DNA from: a virus
DNA: 45,166 nucleotides
Direction: 5' to 3' (one strand)
IMG/VR virus record: IMGVR_UViG_3300050821_002199
Coordinates: 1-45,166 of that record
Part shown: in pieces, positions 1 to 8,962 of the stretch
Layout of the letters: every line of letters begins with the position of its first letter
Position numbering within the stretch: the stretch's first letter is position 1
Notes under the pieces: generated by a model
What the model was told of the DNA's origin: nothing
The model's database searches: none
Seen by the model: only the letters and a program-made list of their open reading frames with translations
Program-made: the position numbers and the translations under genes

Positions 1-174
1 AACTCCTAATTGCTGATCTACCACGAAATTACCCGTAGTGTCGTACCGTGATGCTTGTGGTGAAAAATCAGTAGATGTTCCTGCCAATTTGGCATTATAC
101 GCTCCTCCAACCTTCTGTGAGGCGTATCTGTCTGCCAATGATATTGTAGTTGAGGGTCTTTTTGGGTCTGCCAT
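1..174 (-). CDS. Phage protein of unknown function, N-terminal part only
   Basis: The reading frame opens at an ATG at 174 and stays open for 58 codons to the left edge, so only the N-terminus is seen. It begins MADPKRPSTTISLADRYA and is polar, with no signal peptide or membrane segment. A possible ribosome-binding site (AAGGAT) lies about ten bases before the ATG. It follows the 1513-residue tail protein by 30 bases on the same strand, so it probably belongs to the same late structural operon. I do not recognise the family. It could be a further baseplate or tail protein, but nothing in the visible part shows this. Confidence 0.75.
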   Translation of the reverse strand, partial: MADPKRPSTTISLADRYASQKVGGAYNAKLAGTSTDFSPQASRYDTTGNFVVDQQLGV

Positions 175-204
175 AATATTAGTTATCCTTTATTATAAAT
201 ATGA

Positions 205-3200
205 TTAGAAATCCCATTTTACTAAAATATTTAAAGGAAACTCACCACCATTTTTAATTGGCTTGGCTAACTTAGCCACACCAACCATATCTGAACCGTT
301 ATATAGTCCAATAGCAGTTATGTATGGAGCCAAATAACTACCAGTCCTATCAATAGAACTGCTATAATCATATTGGAAGAATAATGGATTAATCTGACCG
401 TATTGTTGTACGATAACAACAGTTTCAATGTAATTCTGAATAGCAGTCAACGTTTTTCTCGTTGATTTTGGTTCGACACAGGCAAATACATCGTTTTGAG
501 TCAATGTATTGGTAAAATACTTCCAAATCAATGTCATGTCGTTTTTATTGATTTTACTATTACCATCAACATCCCAACTAGCATAAGAACTTGATAGAGA
601 AGTGATATAGGGATTAATGGTGTTATTGTATATGTTATAGTTCTCCGTGTACATATTAAACAACGATTGCTCTACTACATTAAAGTTGAGATAATTCCAC
701 CAATCGACATCACCGTTATTTACCTTTGAACTGATATATTTCAACATCAAATCAATGTTTTGAAAATTGAAATAACTATTATTCACCAATGAAGTTGGAT
801 TAGTACTGTAATTGAATTCTCCCGGATTGATTGTGCAAACTATTTGCTTTTCATGTAATGTCATTGCGCTGTTATATGATAAATCATAATATGAATATCT
901 ATTGTCATATTTGTTTTTCATAAGACTATCAAATATTGATCCACTATTTGATAGAATAATTACACCGTCTCTATAAAATACATTACCCACTGGGATATTT
1001 GACACCAGATTATTTAGGTTGTAAATATACGAGTAGCCTTGTATATTAGTATTGAAATTGACAGTCAATAATTGATAATCGGATATAAAGCACGGGGCAC
1101 CAACCACGAATATCTGATTGTAAATGGCAACACAATAACCATAATTTAGATAAGGATATCCATAGTCTTTGATCTTTTGTTGGGTATAATATACGTCCCA
1201 TAAACTGGATGAGGTGTCATATTCATATAATATAACTTGACCCAATGTGTTAAAATATGAATCATTAGGATTACAATCAAATTTCTTATACAGAGTATTG
1301 ACTATATAATTAGCCGTCAAATTAACATTATTTTTAGGTACAGCAACGATAGCCATATCATTATACATGTCAACTGAAAATCCAAAATTGTTGTTCACTA
1401 GAGTTTCATGATCACCCCAAGATTTTTGTACAAACTGCCAGTAATTGTTTGTGGGTGAACATCTATTGTAGAAATATACTGCACCGCGTGTTATTGAATT
1501 CCCCCCCAAGAACTCCAAATAAACGGTATCTGTTGGAGCACCAACCACAATATTGTTTCCATATATTGCCACAGAATTACCAAATCCATCACAGTTATTA
1601 GGTAATATTATTGGAACTGCATTATTTAAGTATGGCAATGTTTGTGGAATAGCATCATTTGGATATAACGTGGTACTTAATGTCCAAGTTCCATTGTAAT
1701 AATTATAAATATACACACCAGTCTGATTATTGACTTTATTCGAGTTCCCTACAACTAATGTATAATCCATACCACTTTGTTCAAACTTAACACTGCCACC
1801 AAAGAAACTTCCACTGGTAGGCCCATATATGGTTTGTTTCAAATCCCATGCAGTACTATCTCCACCGCTTCTCATATAAATATACACAGCACCATATCCA
1901 GCAAAAGCCGTACTCGATCCAACAGCCAAGAATAATGAACTTGTAACGGATGTTAATTGAGAAAACGAAACACTCTCTCCAAAATTAACATCATTATCTA
2001 TAGACAATGAAGCAGTGGAATAATAAGGTTGGCCAGCCACCCACATGGATAAATCAAAAATTTCCACACTTCCACCAACATATAGTTGTCCGTTTGTGAA
2101 AATAACTTCCGTTTCTGGACAACCAACAGCAAGTAAATTATTAAACAATGATAGCGATTTACCGAAATTATCGGAATAAAATGTTATCAAATTCAATACA
2201 GATTCTACTTCCAAATCAAGAGGATCATCCGATATTGGTAAAAATTGTGTATCAGCATATAAATCTATACCAGATTCGGTCTGCAATTCTTGGTGAGGTT
2301 CTGTTGACCCAGACTGTTCAGTACCCACAACTAATTGAGTGTACACACTATATGAAGATGAAGTTTCCGTTGTTATAAAAGACCCACTATCAGAACTGCC
2401 AGTTACATCTATGGTATTATCCTCAGCGGTTAATATCAATGAGTAATTAGATGGGTTAATTAGTTTTTTAATCAAGAAACTGTTTTCATATGTATTGGTT
2501 ACCGGATTATAAACTAATATATCAACTATACCAGACTCAAACCCGAATTTATTGTTTACACTACTGATTGCAACATATGTTCCGTTGGTTGCACAACTAT
2601 ATCCATACCAGAGTTTTGAAAATACTCCTGATTCAGAATTTAATGGCCCCAATGTTATTATTGAATTTAACTCCGGATAAGATTGTAATCCATTTATTAA
2701 CGTGGTCTGAAATGTAACCACCGCATTGGTTGTAGTAATATTGGGTGTCCACGTAAATGTGGAATCGCTTCCTTCATATATAGTTATGCCATTTATTGAT
2801 ATCTTAGTGCTTTGATATCCGGATTGAGCAAAATTTACCCATGAGAAAATAAAAATTCCTTCAGCATTTGACCCGGTAACATTTATATACAATGGAGTTC
2901 CCACTCCCAAATTAGTATAATTGAAACTGGATGTTAAATTTGGCATTATTTGTGAACTTCCCGCCAAATTCCTAATTTGAATCATTCCATATCCCTCTGT
3001 AGGAGTCCAGCTACTTGAATAAAATGACGATGCCTGTCTTAAATACTGTCTAATGTCAAAATTAAATTGTTTTCTTAATTGTGTATTATTAGTGATTAAA
3101 TAATTATTATAGTTTGTATATAGATTGTAGTTTTGTCCACCTACATTGGTAGAAAAACTAGAGCTTAACGCTTGAATTAAATTCAAATATTTTCCAGTAG

Positions 3201-4746
3201 TTGAGGCCACCGCATTAAGTTCATTCGTTCCTACATCATTATTGTCTAGATATATAAAATTTTCAGTTTCTAGTAACCCAGAAGAATCTCCATATAATAA
3301 GATAGATGCTGACAAATTTGATCCCTCGATAGCAGTGTCAAAAAATTCCAATTCAGGTCCATAAGACCCACTATTATTAGATGTAAATCCACCCCATCCA
3401 ATGTTCATGGATGGAGCAAATCCATAAAATTCACCAACTCGTACCGATTGTGATACATCATTATAATGTTGTGTAAATACTGGTATACCAACGTTACTGG
3501 CACTCAACACTCCATCAATATGATTATTCCAATCACCATTTAATGCATGTAATATAATACAGTCTATACTTGGAGCAGTTGAAATACTTGCGGTATATAA
3601 CAATGCACTATGATTACCACTCCATCCAAGAGATGTTATGTGCTGATTTAAACTAATATACCCCTCATTTAATAAATCTTGATATGCTAATGAGGATGTC
3701 GTTACCGAATATCCCTGACTTGGTGACAACAAATTGATTACCCCGTTTATTTCGTTTTGAATTCTAAATAAAGGTTTTCCCATTCCTCCTGTTCCATCAC
3801 CAACCCCAGACAAATACGTTATGTGACCCAAGGCAACTGAACCCGATTGAGTCTGTATAAATATTGGGTTACCTGCATCACCCGTAGTAACTCCCTGCCA
3901 TGTGGAATTCCTATTAACATTCGATGAATCATGGACAATATTTTGATACTCAAAATTGGTATTTAAATTTAATAAGTATGATACTCCAACCGACATTTGT
4001 CTTAAATCTTGATTTGATTTATATATAGGGATTGCGCCTGTTCCCAACGCCGTTATAATATTTGGGTCTACGTTTACTGGTAAAATTTTAACTGGAGAAA
4101 TGGAAGCTGTTACTGCTGAATCCAATAGATATACGGTATAATCAGTTGAGCCGGACACTCCATTATTCCCCAATCCACTGGCATTATCCCATGTTATAGG
4201 ATTATTTGTCCACACCGTAGATGCCGATACCACGGTTTTTGTATACACTACATTATCAGGCCCAACAAACGTAATTGTTCGTCGATCCGTTGGTTTAACA
4301 CTTCCTGATTGACCTATACCAGTAGCAAACTGAGTAGATGTTAATACGTGTCTAGGAGTTATTAAATATGTTGGAGATGTATATGACCATACACTTTGTG
4401 TCGGAATATTCGTCCAAGCACTAACATATGATATGTCCACCGAGGGGAATGTTGGATTGAATTGGTTAAAAGATTTTCCATAAAAACTAGGATTCCTATA
4501 TACTGTAGATCCCGATCCTGAATAAAACAATTGTGATCCCGATGATATACTACCACTGGCTGCAACAACACCAGATAAATGTATATCAACTGGAGTAGTG
4601 TATGAAGCAGAAGGACTGGTACTTCCAGTTCCAGTAAAGTACACATTGCATGTATATGGAGCAACCTCACTAAGTAAGTATAGTGCGCTATCTCCTCGTA
4701 TGTCGTTGTCGAAATTGCCAACTATTAAAACATTAAATGTGTTCAT
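205..4746 (-). CDS. Large tail/baseplate-region protein: trypsin-like module, FG-GAP propeller, dockerin-like motif
   Basis: 1513 residues, no signal peptide. Residues about 110-340 look like a chymotrypsin-fold protease of the kind with a TPRHVL histidine motif (His133), an aspartate at 202 (STDYTVYLLD) and a nucleophile motif that here reads GDAGNPIF. The expected Ser is Ala291, so the module is probably inactive. Residues about 710-1235 hold seven FG-GAP-like repeats (for example FGNSVAIYGNNIVVGAP), the number needed for one closed integrin-alpha-type beta-propeller. Residues 1392-1404 (DVDGNSKINKNDM) resemble the calcium loop of a type I dockerin. The last 45 residues (GLYNGSDMVGVAKLAKP, then a beta-rich tail) share a module with the 384-residue protein encoded at 7119-8273. 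The position after the baseplate genes suggests a virion surface or host-binding protein. That role is inference. The domain calls come from motifs read by eye. Confidence 0.8.
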   Translation of the reverse strand: MNTFNVLIVGNFDNDIRGDSALYLLSEVAPYTCNVYFTGTGSTSPSASYTTPVDIHLSGVVAASGSISSGSQLFYSGSGSTVYRNPSFYGKSFNQFNPTFPSVDISYVSAWTNIPTQSVWSYTSPTYLITPRHVLTSTQFATGIGQSGSVKPTDRRTITFVGPDNVVYTKTVVSASTVWTNNPITWDNASGLGNNGVSGSTDYTVYLLDSAVTASISPVKILPVNVDPNIITALGTGAIPIYKSNQDLRQMSVGVSYLLNLNTNFEYQNIVHDSSNVNRNSTWQGVTTGDAGNPIFIQTQSGSVALGHITYLSGVGDGTGGMGKPLFRIQNEINGVINLLSPSQGYSVTTSSLAYQDLLNEGYISLNQHITSLGWSGNHSALLYTASISTAPSIDCIILHALNGDWNNHIDGVLSASNVGIPVFTQHYNDVSQSVRVGEFYGFAPSMNIGWGGFTSNNSGSYGPELEFFDTAIEGSNLSASILLYGDSSGLLETENFIYLDNNDVGTNELNAVASTTGKYLNLIQALSSSFSTNVGGQNYNLYTNYNNYLITNNTQLRKQFNFDIRQYLRQASSFYSSSWTPTEGYGMIQIRNLAGSSQIMPNLTSSFNYTNLGVGTPLYINVTGSNAEGIFIFSWVNFAQSGYQSTKISINGITIYEGSDSTFTWTPNITTTNAVVTFQTTLINGLQSYPELNSIITLGPLNSESGVFSKLWYGYSCATNGTYVAISSVNNKFGFESGIVDILVYNPVTNTYENSFLIKKLINPSNYSLILTAEDNTIDVTGSSDSGSFITTETSSSYSVYTQLVVGTEQSGSTEPHQELQTESGIDLYADTQFLPISDDPLDLEVESVLNLITFYSDNFGKSLSLFNNLLAVGCPETEVIFTNGQLYVGGSVEIFDLSMWVAGQPYYSTASLSIDNDVNFGESVSFSQLTSVTSSLFLAVGSSTAFAGYGAVYIYMRSGGDSTAWDLKQTIYGPTSGSFFGGSVKFEQSGMDYTLVVGNSNKVNNQTGVYIYNYYNGTWTLSTTLYPNDAIPQTLPYLNNAVPIILPNNCDGFGNSVAIYGNNIVVGAPTDTVYLEFLGGNSITRGAVYFYNRCSPTNNYWQFVQKSWGDHETLVNNNFGFSVDMYNDMAIVAVPKNNVNLTANYIVNTLYKKFDCNPNDSYFNTLGQVILYEYDTSSSLWDVYYTQQKIKDYGYPYLNYGYCVAIYNQIFVVGAPCFISDYQLLTVNFNTNIQGYSYIYNLNNLVSNIPVGNVFYRDGVIILSNSGSIFDSLMKNKYDNRYSYYDLSYNSAMTLHEKQIVCTINPGEFNYSTNPTSLVNNSYFNFQNIDLMLKYISSKVNNGDVDWWNYLNFNVVEQSLFNMYTENYNIYNNTINPYITSLSSSYASWDVDGNSKINKNDMTLIWKYFTNTLTQNDVFACVEPKSTRKTLTAIQNYIETVVIVQQYGQINPLFFQYDYSSSIDRTGSYLAPYITAIGLYNGSDMVGVAKLAKPIKNGGEFPLNILVKWDF

Positions 4747-4757
4747 TTATTGTAATC

Positions 4758-7043
4758 TTATCCTAAAATATTTCCTCCGGGCCAATATCCAAAAACAGGC
4801 ACGCTATTGATATACCCATTATATGATGCGTATGCATTTGCTATCTGATATTGTGATACATTTACAGATGATATTCCACCAAAAGTAACTGCCCCAACTG
4901 AACCTGTAATTATATCTGAATTAAATACAAATCCATTTGAATAAAACACCGTATATGAATAATAAATAGTCACAAATGGATAACTTGGACAATTAATATA
5001 TACACTTGCTGTGTTAATAGTTGTTCCTGATGGTGGAGCAAACGTGACTTGTGGTAATTGTGGGTTTATAACAGATAGATTAATTGGAGCCGTTGATGCA
5101 TTTCCGAAAGCATTTGATGCACTCAAGGTATAACTCCCGACATCAGAAAATTGACTGAACGGTTTTGTATATGTAGATGAATTTGCATTAGCTATTATAT
5201 TGTCATCAAAATACCATTGATATGATATAGGTTGGCTACCAGCAAAATTTCCATACAAGCTAATTGGGCTACCGACTACCACAGTAGTATCACTACTCTG
5301 ATTTATTTCAGAAGGTGGTGTTCCTGTTAAAATCAAAGCATTTGTTGGATCAAATTCCACTAATAGACCGGTTGAATTTGCAAATGTGCCATATATAGTT
5401 GATCCAGATGGCCAGATATTCCATAAATTAAAATCGATATAATTTCTTCCAGAAACAAATCCGCCAGTTATACTAAATGAATACAAGGACTCGAAATCAG
5501 GAACACTTCCTGATGTCAATCTTATTCCTGTATCTGATCCATTTATCAATATTGAGCCGGTGTCGTCAACTGTCCAATTACCGTTTAATACAAATCCACT
5601 TGGATTTATCGCCACATTATTAGGAGTGACTAGATCAAAATAAATTCTATAAGTGAAATTTCCAGCATATTCGTTTCCATAAAAACCAGAAATCAATGGA
5701 CTAATAGGACTTATCCAATTGGCGATTGAGGTGTCTGGAGTATACCATAAACCGTTTCTTATTCCTGTATAACTGCTAGATGGGGTAAGATCAGTTAATT
5801 GTCCAGCAATACTTACCACAACATTTGGATCGGGCACATAATTATACAATAAATAACTCTCATCGTATTTATTTCCCGAGTTATCAGTTCCTGTATTTAT
5901 TCCAGTATTTACTATATGTAGAAATTCGTTTGTGGGTGGAGCAGGAGGAGGATTGAATGCACTACTAGTTGGGATTGGACTTCCTGTTATTGGAGTAGGC
6001 ACAAATGGAATACTTCCAGATGATAAATATATCAAATTTGAGAATATTTGGTTGTCTGCGGTATCAGTTACTAAACAAACAATATATGTATTTGTGTAGT
6101 ATACTGGACTTGTCGCCGATACTACGTTGTTATAAGTTACCCGAGTGTTGGGGCCAGTGGTAGAGGTTAAAGTCCATAATCCACTATAATCTCCCACAAC
6201 ATACCAGTTTATATCATACGGAGCTATTCCTCCTAAAATGGTTGAGGATATCACAGAGGAACTAACTCTGGATAATGCACCGAATGTATTGAAAACTAAA
6301 TTAGAAATTGTGTCACTTATACTTCCAGTCACATCGTATGAATATATAGAAGCATTCAAACTCTTTTGTATACTATTCAACAACGTATCTATCTCAATTG
6401 TTGAGAACACGCTTCCTGAAAAAATTAAATTGCAGTTTCCATCGTCTATTATAGTATATGGTTTATCCAGACTATCATCAACAATAAATACAGTTCGTGG
6501 CACAATCTTATTTCCAAATTTATTTTGAGGAACCGTAAAAACGTCCATAGTATTAGTCAACAATCTATTGGTAGTTGACAAATCCGCAGATTCCATACCA
6601 AAAGTTTGAGTGAAATTGTTATAATTATTGTAAAACAAATGCTGATTTTCAATATAAATCAAATTTGTATACGTCCTATCGATATTTTGCGGATTGGTTT
6701 TCGCATCATAATTAGGTAAATTAGAAGTATAAAAACTTGAGGTAGGATACAATACATTTGGATTTACTGTACCTTTTCGGTAAGTAACATATCCTTCAGT
6801 TTGTTGTTGTAATGCAATATTACAATTACTGTTTGTGATGGGATATCCCGGACTATTATCACCATAGTCAATGTAAGTCAATGATATATCCCCAGTTAAC
6901 GAAGAGGTTATACCAGAATTCAAATCTATGGACTGAGACATCCACAATATCAAATCAGAAGGATCAATATTATTAACCTCCCAGTTTTTTATTGCTTGAA
7001 ACGGTGTATTTAATACATCAGTTTTGTCTAAAGATTTAATCAT
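4758..7043 (-). CDS. Structural protein with Ig-like and chitobiase-C-terminal-like domains
   Basis: 761 residues from the ATG at 7043 (MIKSLDKTDVL). A longer frame exists only with a TTG at 7085, which I reject because its extra residues look like translated leader. The N-terminal half is tyrosine/asparagine-rich and unrecognised. Residues about 578-661 form a clear Ig-like domain, with the strand pattern SYQWYFDDN and VGSYTLSASNAFG. Residues about 664-705 (FAPPSGTTINTASVYINC) resemble the small domain found at the C-terminus of chitobiase-like enzymes (CHB_HEX_C). No catalytic domain is seen, so a binding or spacer role on the tail is more likely than an enzyme. It lies 11 bases before the 1513-residue gene in the same operon. 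A TATTTAT element sits 12 bases before the start. Confidence 0.8.
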   Translation of the reverse strand: MIKSLDKTDVLNTPFQAIKNWEVNNIDPSDLILWMSQSIDLNSGITSSLTGDISLTYIDYGDNSPGYPITNSNCNIALQQQTEGYVTYRKGTVNPNVLYPTSSFYTSNLPNYDAKTNPQNIDRTYTNLIYIENQHLFYNNYNNFTQTFGMESADLSTTNRLLTNTMDVFTVPQNKFGNKIVPRTVFIVDDSLDKPYTIIDDGNCNLIFSGSVFSTIEIDTLLNSIQKSLNASIYSYDVTGSISDTISNLVFNTFGALSRVSSSVISSTILGGIAPYDINWYVVGDYSGLWTLTSTTGPNTRVTYNNVVSATSPVYYTNTYIVCLVTDTADNQIFSNLIYLSSGSIPFVPTPITGSPIPTSSAFNPPPAPPTNEFLHIVNTGINTGTDNSGNKYDESYLLYNYVPDPNVVVSIAGQLTDLTPSSSYTGIRNGLWYTPDTSIANWISPISPLISGFYGNEYAGNFTYRIYFDLVTPNNVAINPSGFVLNGNWTVDDTGSILINGSDTGIRLTSGSVPDFESLYSFSITGGFVSGRNYIDFNLWNIWPSGSTIYGTFANSTGLLVEFDPTNALILTGTPPSEINQSSDTTVVVGSPISLYGNFAGSQPISYQWYFDDNIIANANSSTYTKPFSQFSDVGSYTLSASNAFGNASTAPINLSVINPQLPQVTFAPPSGTTINTASVYINCPSYPFVTIYYSYTVFYSNGFVFNSDIITGSVGAVTFGGISSVNVSQYQIANAYASYNGYINSVPVFGYWPGGNILG

Positions 7044-7118
7044 TGCTTTACTAAATAAATAGCAAATTTGTTGGAATATAATCAAACAAAGCGGTAATTA
7101 CTGAATTACGTACTTATT

Positions 7119-8273
7119 TTAATATCCCAGTGAAACTTTGATTAAATACTCATTATCAAAACTTTTGGCCGACGGTTGACTTAATTTAGCAACGGCAACC
7201 AACTCATTATTATTATCATATAATCCAACAGTTGTTATATATGTGGTAGGATTGTTTCTCAATGCTGGAATTTTTATAGTTCCTTTAGTCAATCCAGTGC
7301 CATCATTGCCAGTCGAAACAAATGTTGGATTGTTTGTGTAATTGAAGTTTGAATTTTGTACTCTTACGTAATATTGTGTTGTAGGAATTAATTCCGATTT
7401 TACAACATACATTGGTTGAGCCGAAGTAACAATTGCATTGTAAAGACAGCTTTGATATAACTGGAAATTATATTGTGGATTAGATATACTATTATATAAT
7501 GTGGACGAATATTGGATCGTATTTCCATTCGAATCAATACCAGTCATGCCACCCAATAGATTATTAATAGCATCGGCATTTAATATGATTATTCCGTCAT
7601 TTGGATAGAATAGTCCATACGAATTGTATGGGATAGTATTAGTTGAAGAATAATATGGGGTGATCAATCCAGTAGTTGGAGAGATAGCACCAGATATTAT
7701 GTTATATACGTTAGATGTTCCATTTATAATGGTAGAATCATCAATAAACGTAAATGTTCCATTGTTTCCCGTGAGGGAGAATGATACTTGGCCCGGATTA
7801 ACATCATTTTTATAAAGATTGTTCTCAAAATTTATAATAAAGATGGATGATCCAGTAGCAGCGGACGCATTTGATGTATTAGTGGATGTATTAAATGATC
7901 CAGTAAGAAATGAGAATGCGGTCTGTGATGGGTCTAATAGCAAATTGAGATAGGTTTGATAAGTTGCAATTGTTGGGAATATGTTTGTGGTCGAAAAATC
8001 GCTAACAGGACTTCCATTTCCATATAGATTTCCATAAGCCAATGAAAAATGTACTTGATTATTATAATATACATTCCAGTAATATAATCCATTTAATACA
8101 TTGGTGTTTATATTATTGGTGATCGGATTAGAAAAAGGGGTGGTTTGAGTAGAACTGGTGGTGAAAATTGGTTGGGAAACCGAATAATTACCATCATTAA
8201 AGAAACCGGATGTTACAGTTTGTATTCTTCCTGCTACTATATCTGTTGTTGGATTAAATTGCTGATATATCAT
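7119..8273 (-). CDS. Tail/baseplate structural protein with shared C-terminal module
   Basis: 384 residues, starting MIYQQFNPTTDIVAGRIQ. It is rich in Asn, Thr, Ser and Tyr, with no signal peptide or membrane segment, as is usual for beta-rich tail proteins. Residues about 338-384 (TVGLYDNNNELVAVAKLSQP followed by a beta-strand tail) match the C-terminus of the 1513-residue protein encoded downstream. A weaker version (DDNNDIILVAKLFSP) occurs inside the 1351-residue protein. This module is familiar to me from tail proteins of large myoviruses, but I cannot name its function. The gene follows the 213-residue structural gene by six bases. A neck or baseplate-periphery role is inferred from position only. 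Confidence 0.8.
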   Translation of the reverse strand: MIYQQFNPTTDIVAGRIQTVTSGFFNDGNYSVSQPIFTTSSTQTTPFSNPITNNINTNVLNGLYYWNVYYNNQVHFSLAYGNLYGNGSPVSDFSTTNIFPTIATYQTYLNLLLDPSQTAFSFLTGSFNTSTNTSNASAATGSSIFIINFENNLYKNDVNPGQVSFSLTGNNGTFTFIDDSTIINGTSNVYNIISGAISPTTGLITPYYSSTNTIPYNSYGLFYPNDGIIILNADAINNLLGGMTGIDSNGNTIQYSSTLYNSISNPQYNFQLYQSCLYNAIVTSAQPMYVVKSELIPTTQYYVRVQNSNFNYTNNPTFVSTGNDGTGLTKGTIKIPALRNNPTTYITTVGLYDNNNELVAVAKLSQPSAKSFDNEYLIKVSLGY

Positions 8274-8279
8274 AAAATA

Positions 8280-8921
8280 TTAAGAGTTCGTAGGCACCGT
8301 AACTGTAACAGGAATAGTCACACTTCCACCACTCTCGTTACCTATGATTATGATTTGTGTAGATGTAGTAGTAACCAATGTTGAATTAGGGATGAACTGG
8401 AATTGTACACCGACAACAACCTGAGATGATTCCGTGATAGCTGATCCAAAGAACGTGGGAACTGTGGCAGATGTACTATTTATACTATTTGTCTGAGTCA
8501 CAACAATACTTCCAACGTTTTTATTGACCAATACAGCAGTATACCCAAGGGTTGTATCATACGATGGATTGGTACTTGGTGCCAATATGATTTGTCCAGA
8601 ATATTTGCTATCCGTCACAATGCTGGTCTGAGCAACACTAACAACTGGAATACTTGTGACGCCAGCGGGCAAAGAAACCAATTTATGCTTCAAATTCTGA
8701 GTTTCATCACTAAATGGCTCTAAAATTGGTGTATTTCTTATACCTAAATCATAAAATGCGCTTCCGAGTGGGGTATTTGGTTGATATAAATTGTAATTTA
8801 TCTCATCATCAGCCAACGCAAATGATGTAATGTTCAATGTTCCATTTTGAGCCAATAATTGACGACCCTTATTTGTCAATATTGCTTGCACCGTTATTGT
8901 TGTGTTATCTAGATATGCCAT
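8280..8921 (-). CDS. Conserved phage virion structural protein
   Basis: 213 residues from the ATG at 8921 (MAYLDNTTITVQ). An upstream TTG extension would add an implausible Tyr/Ile-rich leader. The N-terminal pattern AILTNKGRQLLAQ, then ITSFALADDEINYNLY and LGSAFYDLGIRNTPILEP with DETQNLKHKLVSLP, matches a family I recall from tails of large myoviruses, where it is annotated only as a structural protein. The C-terminal part (from about residue 95) is Thr/Val-rich and beta-like. It sits between the 1351- and 384-residue structural genes. No Shine-Dalgarno sequence is seen. The leader is almost pure A/T and contains TATTTAT at 8934-8940. Confidence 0.85.
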   Translation of the reverse strand: MAYLDNTTITVQAILTNKGRQLLAQNGTLNITSFALADDEINYNLYQPNTPLGSAFYDLGIRNTPILEPFSDETQNLKHKLVSLPAGVTSIPVVSVAQTSIVTDSKYSGQIILAPSTNPSYDTTLGYTAVLVNKNVGSIVVTQTNSINSTSATVPTFFGSAITESSQVVVGVQFQFIPNSTLVTTTSTQIIIIGNESGGSVTIPVTVTVPTNS

Positions 8922-8962
8922 ATTAATATATATATAAATATAAGAAAAATAAATTATTTTAA

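Noticed and set aside
6238-6528. Plus-strand open frame of 96 codons
   Set aside because: It is opposite a structural gene whose composition and domains are convincing. No start signal or domain is seen.
7043-7085. Longer TTG-initiated start for the Ig-domain protein
   Set aside because: The extra 14 residues are hydrophobic and read like a translated leader. The ATG at 7043 gives normal gene spacing.
7094-7109. Hairpin GTAATT-ACTG-AATTAC after the 384-residue gene
   Set aside because: Six A/T-rich pairs and no T tract on the minus strand. Too weak to call a terminator.
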